A stretch of DNA of 64,000 nt from Neopestalotiopsis rosae (taxonomy: Eukaryota > Ascomycota > Sordariomycetes > Amphisphaeriales > Sporocadaceae): assembly GCA_023078685.1 (NCBI GenBank), contig JALGAS010000005.1, positions 1,922,001-1,986,000 of the forward strand. The letters are read 5' to 3'. The translations under genes and the position numbers were made by a program. The notes beneath the pieces were generated by a model that saw only the letters and a list, made by a program, of their open reading frames with translations, was not told the DNA's origin and searched no databases. Within the stretch, counting starts at the first letter, position 1, and every line of letters begins with the position of its first letter. Below are positions 1 to 10,640 of this stretch, in pieces.

Positions 1-318
1 CAGCCGCCTGCAATTTTGATTGTTTCTCCTCCATCGAGCCTAAGTATTTGCGGCTGCGAGAAAGAAGGTCTATCCTGTTGAATAAAAGCAATCATCGCTG
101 CGAGTTTGCATAAGTTCGTACGTGCCCAAGTTGAACAGTGATCAAATTGCTTTGTAAAAGTCGTTTTGATAGTCGACCTTCAAAATATTGGTCGGGTTAC
201 CACAATCTGGAGCAGAAAAAGAAAGCCTCCAGAACTGCTGTGGTCCAATCGGATAAGAAGCAGTGTTTGCTTGCTCAGTGAAACGCAAAAAGTATTCCTG
301 CAAATATACAAAAACAAA

Positions 319-409
319 TGTCGAATGCAGGGATCGAACCTGCGATCCTCTCCGAATCAATCATGATAAGGTTGTAAAGGAGATGCCCTAACCACTAGGC
401 CAATTCGAC
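319..409 (-). tRNA. tRNA-Val (anticodon UAC) with an 18-nt intron
   Basis: On the minus strand this folds into a complete cloverleaf. The 7-bp acceptor stem pairs 403-409 with 320-326 perfectly. The D arm contains the AGTGGTTA loop and the T arm carries GGTTCGATCC. The 5-bp anticodon stem is TCTCC/GGAGA (379-383 with 349-353). The loop reads TT-TAC-A-C, giving anticodon UAC, which decodes GUA valine. An 18-nt intron (355-372) interrupts the loop after position 37, the usual place for nuclear tRNA introns removed by the tRNA-splicing endonuclease. Position 319 supplies discriminator base A73. CCA is not encoded, as expected for a eukaryotic nuclear tRNA. Identity rests on the anticodon alone. 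Confidence 0.88.
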
Positions 410-992
410 TTCCTTTGGATGTGGATGATGTCAGACGGCCTTACACGATATTAAGACAGTAGCTCCACATTGGTAATGTGGTCTGGAACTGGAAGTGGTC
501 AAGTCTCTATGCTTGAGTGTCGAGACTACTGCGATAAGTGTTTTGTTACAGGGACAGGATTGCAGCTCCCGGAGAATCAAAAATAGTATAATACCCAGAC
601 TGAATCTAAAAATGAAATCCCACAAAAGCCATGTCAATTGCAAGGTGGTTGGAATCAGACGAATAAGTGCTATTCAGCATCATTGCGGCTGGTATCATTG
701 GCCAACCAGCTTGCGGGTGTTCTTTTTTATAAAAGACTTTTGCAAAGTATATTATTGTCTTCAAATCTTTCCTGGGTATTGTGCTTTGGAAATCTGACAG
801 GTGCAAATAACCAGACTTGAGTATTGTCCTGGTTTGATGGACAAGTTTTAAAGTGAAGCACTGGAGCCTGGAACTTGCAGCTATATCTGCCAAGCTTGTG
901 CATAGACAGTTCGGAAAGTGACTAGCTTCAGATATTGCGCCGGCTAGATAGGTGGAGCTCCATCTTCAACCAAAAAGCAGTACAATTTCATC
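410..992. other. Intergenic region between the tRNA and the RRF gene
   Basis: No ORF with a fungal splice pattern or recognisable protein motif was seen. The last few hundred bases presumably hold the promoter and 5' leader of the downstream recycling-factor gene. Bases 1-318, before the tRNA, also hold nothing I can identify. Confidence 0.6.
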
Positions 993-1972
993 ATGAGAGG
1001 CACAACCACCGCAACACTCTGGAGGCAAGGTAGAGCTCTGTGTGAGCTGCGCGGAATGTAGGTCAAGCCAATTGATATCACTATACCGGGTCAAAAGCTA
1101 ACAAAGTATGAACACACAGCACACATAATGCAGTCCGCCCAACAAGCGCTGCCCTGAGGGCAGCAGCAGCAAGCTCTTCTTCTTCACAATCGTTCGCCGT
1201 CTCCGTCCCATTGCGGCCATTACACACGACGCCATGTCGCCTCAAGAAGGGCGGCAAGGGTAAACACGCCGAGGAACGCCCATCCAAGGGCGGCAAGAAC
1301 AAGGGCAACGACAGCTCGTCCGCGCCCGCCGCCTCCTCGAAATCATCCTCTGGAGGAGGAGGAGATGGTGGAAGCTCGCAGCACCCGACCCCGAACCCCG
1401 AGGAGCCGCTCGACTTTGCCGACGTGCAGTCGCGCCTCGCCAAGGCGTCCGAGGCGCCCACGGAGGCGCTCAAGAAGCTCAAGAGCGGAGGGCGCTTCAA
1501 CCCGGACGCGATCGGGGCGCTGCGGGTGCAGCCCGACAAGAAGGAGGCGACCACGTACCCGCTGCGGGAGCTGGCGCAGGTGGTGCCGAAAGGGGGGCGC
1601 ACCATTTCCCTGCTGGTGCACGAGGAGGCCTCGATCAGGCCCATCATGAGCGCCATCCAGTCCTCGCGCGACTTCAACCAGCAGCCGCAGCGCGACCCGG
1701 ACAACGAGCTCGAGCTCGTGCTCAAGATGGAGCTCGAGAGCCGCGAGGACGTGGCCCGCCGCGTGAAGCACGTCTGTCACGAGTGGCGCGAAAAGGTCCG
1801 CCAGGTCCGCCAGAAGCGCGACAAGGTCCACGCCGCCTGGAAAAAGGACGGCCTCCTCCTGCCCGACGCCAAGCGCAAGGCCGACACGGAGCTCGACAAG
1901 GTCATCAAGGCCAAGATTGCCGAGATTGACGCCGCGGAGAAGGACGCATTGAAAGCTGCCGAGGGCAAATAG
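993..1972 (+). CDS. Mitochondrial ribosome recycling factor (RRF domain), two exons
   Basis: Join 993-1029 and 1134-1972. The protein resembles the ribosome recycling factor family, which with the mitochondrial EF-G homologue splits post-termination ribosomes. The C-terminal half has the family pattern: a PLRELAQVVPKGGRT-like stretch, an EEASIRPIMSAI segment, then long charged helices (ESREDVARRVKHVCHEWREK and following) and a Lys/Glu-rich end. The long exon has no ATG before its conserved part. I therefore place the start in a short upstream exon beginning MRGTTTATLWRQ, joined through a phase-1 intron (1030-1133; weak donor GTAGAG, branch GCTAAC, acceptor CAG). This makes an Arg/Ser/Ala-rich, acid-poor N-terminus typical of a matrix presequence. 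A low-complexity Gly/Ser segment follows it. Coding DNA from about 1380 is very GC-rich. The gene converges on the next one with 239 bp between stop codons. Confidence 0.88.
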
Positions 1973-2211
1973 CCAAGTTTCACTTGTGTAAAGTATGATC
2001 TACTGTGACAAGTATGGGCTGGTATGGATTCAAGATCGCCTCGAATGGACATGCAGCTGTGGTTTGCATTAAAACAAAAAGACGATTTGTACTTTTTGGG
2101 ATTGTGTATTTTCGATGTACACTACTATAAACAGATGTTGTTACAGCGCCGCATGATGCACATTTATTGTCCTTCTCTCTATGAACTGGGGCACTTTCCA
2201 TGTGAACGCCC

Positions 2212-3483
2212 TCAGGCACGTTTGGCCTGGCCCTTGCCCTTTGCTGCCCCTGATTGTGCAGCGCCAGGTAGCAGGGTCTTGATTTTTGCCTCGATACTCC
2301 TCTCAGCCGGCATGTTCCATGTACCGTCTCGCTTGACAAAACTCCTCACTGTACCAATTGTGTCCTTGAGCTCGGCATGTTTGGGTCCCTCGTATCTGCC
2401 CAAGATGGCGGCATCCAGGACGGCTGTCTGTGTCTCCTTGGGTGGGCTTTGGAATTTAGGCTTGCTAAAGTTCTCCACCCAAGCCTTGGCCCTTTCATTG
2501 GGGAAGAAGATACCGTGGCCTTGTCTGTACTGTTTCCGTGCTTCGACAGGCGAGGGCCAGTCTTCGGGGTGGTAGGGTCGACCGCCACCCAGCGCGACGG
2601 CCTGGGTGATGATGGTGGCCTCCTTGGCGAGCGTCGAGGGGTTCGACGCAATTGCGGGTGCGTAGGCGGCCAGCGAGGCCAGAAGGTCCTTGGGCGCGAC
2701 GGGCTGGTATGACCTGTCGACGCCGTTTTCTACGGCTTCCAGGTACTCCGTAAGCTCGGTAGTCTGGCCCATTTTCTGGGCCTTAAACCGCTGGAAGTCT
2801 TGCTCTTGTCGCTTCGCGGCAAAGTCCTCTCGGCCACGTCGCTGTGGTCGGTCGTCTCCATCTCGGCGACCTCGTCCGCGCCCACGTCCGCCACGTCCAC
2901 CACGCGCACCACCGCGGCTCTGGCCAAAAGCGCCGCCAGCTCCTCTTGCACCTCCCCGGCTCGCGGAGAAACCGCCTCCTCGGTTTGCAGAGGCACCACC
3001 GCCTCGGCCTGCAAAGGCACCACCACCTCGGCCTGCAAAGGCACCACCGCCTCGGCCCCGGAAACCACCACGGATTACAGCGCCTGGTGCTGCAACAACT
3101 CCCGGAGCGCCGGCTCCTGGCGAGGGTTTAACCAGGTCCTTGGCGTCTACCCTCCTGAAGCCGGTAAATCCAGTACTAGTCGGGGCGCCGCCAGCGGAGC
3201 CGACACCGAGGGGTTTGGCCTGAGGGGAGGTCCGGGGTACCGATGGCTTGGTTGTGCTCGACGTCTTGTTTCTCTTCTGGTCGTTCATGGACAGCATCTC
3301 GCTGGCGGCGGCGGCGGACCGTTGTCGGCTCGAGGAGCGCGCTCCACCGTTGTTTCTGCCTTCGTCGGCGCAGCGTGCTTGGGCGGCGGAGAACTGGCGC
3401 AGAGAGGCCGATATACCCTCGCTGAGACGCGAAAGCTCTGGCCTGCCCCGGCTGAGGCCATTGTGTATTGAGTGCCGGATCAT
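2212..3483 (-). CDS. RGG-rich, predicted mitochondrial protein of unknown function
   Basis: A single-exon ORF of 423 residues, not confidently recognised. Residues 1-38 form a basic, Ser/Ala-rich presequence with Arg three residues before a likely cleavage at RQF/SAAQ, a common mitochondrial processing pattern. Residues 138-207 are an RGG box with many GRGGGAFA-type repeats, the usual signature of an RNA-binding disordered segment. Residues about 220-415 look like a folded conserved domain (EYLEAVENGVDRSY, GRPYHPEDWPSP, GIFFPNERAKAWVENF). A fungal mitoribosomal small-subunit protein or mitochondrial RNA-associated factor is the best guess, by inference from the presequence and RGG box. It converges with the recycling-factor gene, but fungal neighbours need not share function. 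The ATG at 3483 fits the presequence. Confidence 0.75.
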   Translation of the reverse strand: MIRHSIHNGLSRGRPELSRLSEGISASLRQFSAAQARCADEGRNNGGARSSSRQRSAAAASEMLSMNDQKRNKTSSTTKPSVPRTSPQAKPLGVGSAGGAPTSTGFTGFRRVDAKDLVKPSPGAGAPGVVAAPGAVIRGGFRGRGGGAFAGRGGGAFAGRGGGASANRGGGFSASRGGARGAGGAFGQSRGGARGGRGGRGRGRGRRDGDDRPQRRGREDFAAKRQEQDFQRFKAQKMGQTTELTEYLEAVENGVDRSYQPVAPKDLLASLAAYAPAIASNPSTLAKEATIITQAVALGGGRPYHPEDWPSPVEARKQYRQGHGIFFPNERAKAWVENFSKPKFQSPPKETQTAVLDAAILGRYEGPKHAELKDTIGTVRSFVKRDGTWNMPAERSIEAKIKTLLPGAAQSGAAKGKGQAKRA

Positions 3484-4006
3484 TGGGGGCTAATTGGGGT
3501 CGTCTGTTGGCTGCTGACCGCTGGACACTGGCGATGGGAAGCTGCGAAATGGGAAATTTCGTGATAGTACTGGAAAATCGGTAGTGGAGCTATGTTAGCT
3601 CGGCGGTCCGTGCATTACTTTCTGCGAGGCCCCTGATGTATAGTGTCTGGCATAAGTATAGGCTTTATATAATTTAATTTCTTTGAACTTAACATCAAAT
3701 TTTACAAATACAATTCTCAAAGATGGAATGAGTCTTCATATAACTTGGAACTATGTGAGCCACTGTTGATACATACTCGGTGATTCAGGTTTACAGTAAC
3801 TGTATGACGAGGCGCAAAAGTAAGGTAAACCGTCCAGGGTAAGTCTTTGGTTGATAGATATTCAATTCAAATGTTAATTGTTGCGCCATATATACCAGCA
3901 TAAATCAATATTTTCGTGACAACAGAATTGCACGCCAGGTATCAAATTCTCCCATTCTCACAGTCATTTTAAGCTGTTGGTCATCTCATCCACATCAAAC
4001 CATCCT
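3484..4006. other. Intergenic region, AT-rich, no gene seen
   Basis: This lies between the start of the RGG protein gene and the stop of the succinate-semialdehyde dehydrogenase gene. It should hold the promoter of the former and the 3' UTR of the latter. It is AT-rich around 3660-3720, and no coding signal was found. Confidence 0.6.
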
Positions 4007-5726
4007 TTACGAGGATCCCTGCAGAGGCTTGCCCATACCTCCGTATGTGATGGTCTTGATGTTTTGGTATTCCTCAATACCATACTTTGATCCCTCGCGG
4101 CCAAATCCAGACTGCTTCACACCACCAAATGGCGAGGCAGGGTCAGAGATGAGACCAGTGTTGACACCGACCATTCCAACCTCCAGAGCCTCAGCAACAC
4201 GGCCGATACGCTCCATGCTGTTGGAGAAGAAGTAACCAGCCAGGCCGACCTCGGCAGCATTAGCAAGCTCGACAACTTCGGCCTCGGTCTCGAATGGGAA
4301 CAGTCCGGCTACAGGGCCGAAAGTCTCCTCGGAAGCAATGGCCATCTCCTTGGTCATGCCAGTAATGACAGTAAGCTCGTGGAAGTTCTCGCCCAGGTCA
4401 GGCAGCTTCTGACCACCGACGATGACCTGACCACCCTTGCTCGTGGCGTCCTTGATGTGTGCCTCGACCTTTGATACTGCACGGCCGTGAATCAGAGGAC
4501 CATGGGTAATGCCCTCATCGAAACCGTTGCCCATCTTGAAGCCCTTGACCTTCTCGGCGAACTTTTGCGAGAACTCGTCGTAGATGCCCTTCTGGACATA
4601 GATGCGGTTGGCGCAAACGCAGGTCTGACCCGACGAGCGGAACTTGGAGGCAATAGCACCAGCGACAGCAGCTTCCACATCGGCGTCGTCGAACACAATG
4701 AATGGTGCATTACCACCAAGCTCCATGGACAGAATCTTGAGAGTTGAAGAAGCCTGCTTCATCAGGATCTTGCCGACGCCAGTCGAGCCAGTAAAGGACA
4801 CTTTTTGGATGGTAGGGTGGGTGGTAAGAACCTCACCAACCTCGATCGTCTTGTCGAGTGCTGAAATGACGTTGACAACACCCTTGGGGATGCCGGCCCG
4901 GTGAGCTAGCTCGGCAATGGCCAAACTTGTGAAGGGCGTCTCGCCGGGAGACTTGCACACAACGGTACAACCCGCAGCCAGCGCAGGGCCGATCTTTCTC
5001 GTGATCATAGCTGCCGGGAAGTTCCAGGGAGTGATCAGTCCACAGACACCGACGGGCTCCTTGATAGTGACAACGCGGTTGCCAGCGACAGACGAGGGGA
5101 TCGTGTCGCCGTACACTCTGGGAGCCTCTTCACTGAACCACTCAAAAAAGTTGGCGGCGTAGGTGACTTCGCCCTTGGCATCTGCAAGAGGCTTGCCATT
5201 TTCCCATGTAATCAGAGTAGCGAGGTCTTCCGAGTTCTCCATCATGAGATCGTACCACTTGCGGAGCATCTTGGATCGTTCGCGGCCAGTCGTCTTGCGG
5301 AAAGTCTTGAATGCCTCCGCAGCGGCGGCGATGGCGACCTCGGTATCCTTGCCATCGAACTCGGGGGTCGTACCGACCAGCTTTCCGGTGGAAGGATCAT
5401 GAACCTCAAAGGTCTTGCCGGAGGCTGCCTTGACCCATTCTCCGTTGACGTAACCAACGTCGGTCTTGAAGAGCGAAGGGTCCTTGAGCTGTTTGGGGGG
5501 TCGTATGTCAGCTAACCGAGGTTCCGTCGCAATTGCATCGGCAATGGCATTTGGGCTTGCGATTGCACTTTCGGACCACCGAATTCTTGATTCAACTCAC
5601 CTTGGGAACTGGCGCCATGTTGGAAGCTAGTCTGGTGGACAGGAGCGGCAACGTGGTTCTCTGGAAACTTGACTTGATGGGATACCTGGAGGTAGACCTT
5701 GACAATGTTCGGAGCAGAGACGACAT
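4007..5726 (-). CDS. Succinate-semialdehyde dehydrogenase, predicted mitochondrial, two exons
   Basis: Exons 5726-5601 and 5488-4007 (minus); intron 5489-5600 with GTGAGT donor, GCTGAC branch and CAG acceptor. The 535-residue product is an aldehyde dehydrogenase that oxidises succinic semialdehyde to succinate, the last step of the GABA shunt. Family marks are the PWNFP segment, FTGSTGVGK near the cofactor site, general-base Glu298 in MELGGN, and nucleophile Cys332 in GQTCVC. Cys334 forms the C-x-C pair linked to redox control in mammalian SSADH. The C-terminal FGGVKQSGFGREG motif is present. Exon 1 encodes an acid-free, Arg/Ser/Leu-rich leader (MSSLLRTLSRS...) before a second in-frame Met in MAPVPK. 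Both matrix-targeted and shorter cytosolic forms are therefore conceivable. I chose the first Met of the leader; another in-frame Met lies further upstream at 5798. Related enzymes such as glutarate-semialdehyde dehydrogenase cannot be wholly excluded. Confidence 0.93.
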
Positions 5727-7466
5727 TATGAATGGGAAACTTTCTGCGCCCGGGACTTGGCGAGGAGAGTTATAAATCAATAAGTAAAAGGTGGGCACAT
5801 GAGATTAGCGGAGAGGGCGGCGCAATCGGTACGGTACGGTAGCTATCTGGTTGATAGACAGACACACACACACACACACTGGACTGGTTCAATCGGATTT
5901 GTTCTCGCGGACCTTGGTACAGTACATATCTCCCATCTCAGAGCTCCGCGGCCGTAGCTACAGCTAATGATGCGCACTGGCGTCGGGTCTTAGCGGGCGG
6001 GAAACCTTCTATCTGATAGTGACGTCGGCGGGTCACAGAGGGAAAGCGGAGGGGCAGCCCTCTGTAAGGCCGTCCGAGTGTGGGGTAAATTCCCTAATGC
6101 GGAAAGTCCAAGCAGAGCACACACTGTAACTCGAGGTGCCTCGGAGCCAGCCCAGAAGCCTTCACGATACCCTCACGTCCGAGGAGTCATGCCAGCCCAC
6201 TTGGAAATCTTAGCTTGCTGCTGAGATAGGCACTCGGCTATATTAGGTGCTTTGCGGTGAATGACAATTGGCCAGATGTGCGATGCAAGATTTGAAAAGA
6301 TAAGGACGAATGCATTAGAAAAAATAGAATCCAGGGACCAGCTCTCGCAGCTCCCGTGGGCTAGAGCTAGAGCCTAGGTGGAACTTCCATGATTTACCTC
6401 TTGTAATCGCTAGCCGAAGTCGGCTTATCATAGAGGCTTGTTTTGCAATAGTAATCATATGGAACGACTACATGCTGAAATGCTTTCGCATGCCCTTGCC
6501 TTTTAGGATGAGGCGTTGAATTTTTACCTATTCTTGACACAGAAATTGGGTGTCAATGTTTGTCATCTGTAAAACAAAGGTAAACATTCAAGGTACAGTC
6601 CATTGAGACGAGGGAGAAGAAGAAAGACCACCACCCTCGGCAGATACTCCAACTTGTCGATGTGTTCCCCTCTCCAGCTTCGGAGTATTGTTGGCAGAGG
6701 ATTCCGATGCGCTCAACTTCCTTCTCAACCCTGGAAAGTGAATAGATATAAAGAGGGATATTGTCAGAAGGTGCTAGGAATTATATTATATATAGGTGAG
6801 TATCCCCGGATTGAATCGCTTGGCTCGTTACTGACTATCATTTAGTGTCAATATTATCACAGTTGTTGCCAGTTTACTTACTATTCATTCGCGCCACACA
6901 TGATGATTGGTGAGTCGCAATGAGCAGGTTGCAATAAATCTAGACATCAACAGCTGCTAGAAGCACCAACTATCACGCTTCAGCTTTTCCCAGTCTCTTT
7001 CCCCTCTTGCCAGTCACCAGTGATGCTCAGGTATCTCCAACAACTATGCCAGGGGTTCTGAGTGCATAAACGGCACGAGTTCATGTGTTCCCCCGCGCCC
7101 GCTTGGATCCTATTGCCGAAACAATGCAGATCCTCGCACCTCCTCCTTCCGGCCAGTAGCTTCACCCAGGGCCACAGCACCCATGGTCGGGGATCGCAGA
7201 CCTTCTGGGGAGGTCTGCAATGTGGATTGGCTACTGTTGTCAACGAAACATGTGCGCACCTTTATTCTCCGTCCAGTCGTCATTGACCATGGCATGCTAT
7301 TGTACGGAAGGTGGAGGGAGGAGTTGCTCGGTGCTAGCATTAATACCGATGGGAATCACCCACGCGAGACTATTGCCGTGACTTTGCGCGTGGATAAATG
7401 CTGAATGGGAGACGATTGCTTCTTGCTCTCAGAGAATATTAGCATTACGCCACTGTTAGTCTTCCC
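5727..7466. other. Divergent intergenic region between SSADH and GH79 genes
   Basis: About 1.7 kb shared upstream of two divergent genes. A (CA)n run lies at about 5861-5878, just upstream of the SSADH start. Open frames here are short, mostly lack ATG starts and show no motifs, so I treat them as chance. It presumably holds both promoters. Confidence 0.6.
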
Positions 7467-9206
7467 ATGCCAACAATGTTGGTGATAACTGTGTTTTGGG
7501 CTGTCGCCGGAGTCGCCCTCGCCGACGTTCACGCTCTATCATTAAAGCTTAATGCCGAGGAAATTACTACTGGGACGCCTCTCGACGGCTTTGTTAGCTA
7601 TTCCATCGAGTTCTCCTCGTTTCCAGATTTCGTCGGTATGTTGTTTTCTGATTAAAGCTGGCAATATGATACTTACCAATCCTAGGGAGCTCCGCAACAC
7701 CGAATGACTTCTCAAACACACTCATTAATAATATCGGCTACTACCAAGGTTCGAACCCATATATTCGAGTGGGAGGAAATACTCAGGACTTTGCCATTTA
7801 TGATGAGAACGAGACACTTCCTCTCCGTGGCGTTTACAATACCACGAGGTCTGCAGACTATCCCACCACAATCACTATAGGACCATCCTTCTTTGACCTG
7901 TACAATGTCTGGCCAAAGGTCAAGTTCTCTCATGGTTTCAACTTGGGCGGAAACAATGATTCAAGGGTGTACGAAACGCTGAATCAAACGGTACCGCTTG
8001 CGTGCAAGGCCTTGTCGAATGGCAACTTTTATCGCTTTGAATACGGGAATGAGCCCGACCTGTATAATGGCATCATTCCTACAGCCCAGGTCCGGCCAGC
8101 AAGCTATAATGAGTCCGACTATGTTGGCGAGTGGCTCCAAGGAACACGCACAATCAACGAACTTGTCCAGCAGAATTGTCCGAATCTCATGGACAACGAT
8201 ACCTATGGTTTCATGGCCCCGTCTTTCGCTGGCACAAACAATTCTTTGAACGCGCCGCTCGCATGGTCCGACGGTCTAGACGCTGACGCAGATATCAGAA
8301 CCTTCTCCTCTCACAAGTATGTAGATCATTTTGGTGTGCGAGTATCGCCCGAGCTCTACAAAACTGACCTTGAACACCAGTTACATCAGTGGCGCCAACT
8401 CACTCGGCGTGACTCTGCAAGGGACGCTCATGAACCACACGCGGACCAAGCAGAGCGTCGACACGCACGTGGCCGACTACAACGCCATCAACCAGGGCAC
8501 CACCGGCGCGGTGCCGCACATCTTTGGCGAGACCAACTCGCTGTACCAGCAAGGGCGGCCGGGCCTGTCCAACACCTTTGGCGCCGCCCTCTGGGCCGTC
8601 GACTTTCTGCTCTACAGCGCCTCGGTCAACATACAGCGCGTCCACCTGCACATGGGCACAAACTACCGCTACCAGGCCTGGCAGCCCGTCACGACCAACA
8701 TCACCAGCGTGGGCACCAAGGCGCCCTACTACGGCGGCGTCGCCGCGGCCGCCTTTCTCGGCAACCTCAACGTGGCGACGGTGCAGATTGCCGAATTAGA
8801 TACCGGCGTCGGAGATGACATGGAGTCGGCCTACCTGGCCTACGTCGACGGCGTGCTGCGCCGCGTCATGTTCATCAACCTGCGCGAGTACAACTACACC
8901 CTCAACGGGACGGGCGATCTGGGCGGCGCCACCAACCCGACCCCGCGCACCGTGCGCACCTACAGCCTCAGCGTCGGCAACCTGACCGAGACGGGCGCCG
9001 GCGTGCAGAGGCTGTCGGCCAACGGGAGCGACGCCATCACGGGCGTTACCTTCGACGGCTGGAGCTACAACTACGAGCTCGAGCGGGGCGCGCCCGTACG
9101 GCTGGGCAACGTGACCGTCGGCGAGAGGTTGAACGTCACCGAGGATGGTGTGCTGTCGGTCGGGGTCGCGGATAGCGAGGCTGTTATTGTCACGTTGGAC
9201 AGCTGA
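7467..9206 (+). CDS. Secreted GH79 family beta-glucuronidase, three exons
   Basis: Join 7467-7635, 7686-8316 and 8381-9206, giving 541 residues. Both introns have clean signals (GTATGT with TAG; GTATGT with CTGAC branch and CAG). The N-terminus is a hydrophobic signal peptide ending near residue 20, so the enzyme is probably secreted. The sequence fits fungal glycoside hydrolase family 79, retaining beta-glucuronidases acting on glucuronic-acid-bearing glycans such as arabinogalactan side chains. Visible marks are IRVGGNTQD near the N-terminus, the acid/base Glu179 in EYGNEPD, and the nucleophile Glu317 in FGETNSLYQQG. A C-terminal beta-sandwich region is rich in Asn-x-Ser/Thr sites. Either Met1 or Met4 could start the signal peptide. 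Third-position GC jumps sharply just after the second intron; see findings. Substrate specificity cannot be read from sequence alone. Confidence 0.92.
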
Positions 9207-9659
9207 GTCCAGCAGCCCTCGGTATAGGTAGATATAGCATGAGCAGAAATTCTCAGTAACCTTCTGATTCTCCATTGAGGCTTCACGTTTATACAGTTTG
9301 AGTTGGTTGACATGCAGGAATGTTCATCTCTTTAGATTCTTGTCTCTGTTCTTATATTCACACATGTCGGGAGAAGCCCGATTCAGAATTGACACACGTA
9401 AAGTTACTGTCCAACCAGCATGTTTCGATCGTTCCAATGGGTACACATAAAAGAGCCACCCGAATATACCTAGCGCTCCATGCTGGGTATCTGTGGCAGC
9501 GGGTATAACATCGCAGACCCAAAATCATCATTATGAAAAAGATAAATAAATACAGTTATCGATGGTTGCTCATCAACTTGTGAGCATTCCGCGGCCATAG
9601 GGCTTGCTCAGCCACATTCCACGTCAGTCCCGAGAACTTCGGCGGGACCTGATAATCCT
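9207..9659. other. Convergent 3' intergenic region
   Basis: This separates the GH79 stop from the stop of the membrane-protein gene on the other strand. AT-rich stretches fit overlapping polyadenylation regions. No gene was seen. Confidence 0.6.
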
Positions 9660-10640
9660 TTAATACTGCTGCGACCTCAGAGGCAGTTTCCTGTCGAGTG
9701 TGTTGAAGGCCATGGTGCGCGGCGTATATGGCACCGCGGCGCTGGGCGTCTGGGGGATGCCTTGCATCTCCCACTTGTTGTTGTTGTGTCTCAGGCTTGA
9801 AGGCGAGTTGGACTCCTCGTCCGAGTCGACATCCTTGCCTCTCTTGTCGGCCTCATTTGGCAGCATGGTCCAGATGGTCAGGCCGAGGTTGACGAGGTAG
9901 ACGGCACTGTATTTTTTTCGTGTCAGCGAATCTCATTTCGGAATCTCAATTTCCCAGTCTCGCAAGAAGGAGTCTTCTCCTCTTGGTCCAGGAGTCGGGA
10001 AAAAAAAACTTACAGAAAAATGACCGTCGCGGCGTAGGTGCCCTTGGCCGTCCGGCAGGATTTTTGCACGCTCTGGTTCGCCGCCACGGTACACGGCTTG
10101 GCGATGTACCAGGCAATGGCGCTCGGGTGGTTGGAATCGGCATAGTCGGGTCCCATCTGGCCGTACACGCTGGTGGTGTACAGGGCCGTGAGCGCAACGT
10201 TGATGAGGAGAGCGACTATCGGGTAGAAGCAGTGCATGATGATGGCAATCATCTTGGCAATCAGCATGAACAAGCTGAGGACTGAAATGGCCACGTTGAA
10301 GTTTGTAAGACTGCGAGACCAATTGTGTTAGTCTTGAATACTTGGATCTTGCCTTTTCCCCCATCCCAGAGAACCAGATTTTCATGAAAACTCACGTCAA
10401 AGACCACACGAATGGGATGGTCGGTAGTGCTCTATGATTTGCGTAGGCATAGAGAATAATATTGGGACTCGAGTTGAATCCGAGGTCGTTTCCAGCCTGC
10501 CACAGCTGCGTGCGAAAGAGGTCGGGCTGCGCGAGACCAAACAGCACCAACAGCGCAACGGTACAGGCCAGCTCTGGTATCATCATCCACCACAAGGCCT
10601 TGAGCGACCGCCATTCCCGGTGCAAGATTATGTATCCCAT
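9660..10640 (-). CDS. Conserved fungal four-TM membrane protein, function unknown
   Basis: Exons 10640-10396, 10310-10014 and 9906-9660 (minus), 262 residues as modelled. Introns 10311-10395 (GTGAGT, CTAAC branch, CAG) and 9907-10013 (GTAAGT, CTGAC branch, CAG) join hydrophobic segments in frame. Predicted membrane spans are at about 17-37, 86-106, 112-134 and 170-192. A GPDYADSNHPSAIAWYIAKPC stretch between the third and fourth spans contains two of the likely luminal cysteines. The tail is a hydrophilic Ser/Asn-rich C-terminus. The overall pattern resembles a widespread ascomycete membrane protein of unknown function with MARVEL-like topology. The frame stays open upstream of Met1 to 10703 with a coding-like basic sequence (KRRKPYKAEFETQRR). 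The true start is therefore probably in an unfound upstream exon. Confidence 0.8.

Noticed and set aside
1081..1725. 214-codon minus-strand ORF across the recycling-factor gene
   Set aside because: It is the antisense shadow of a GC-rich coding exon and has no independent support.
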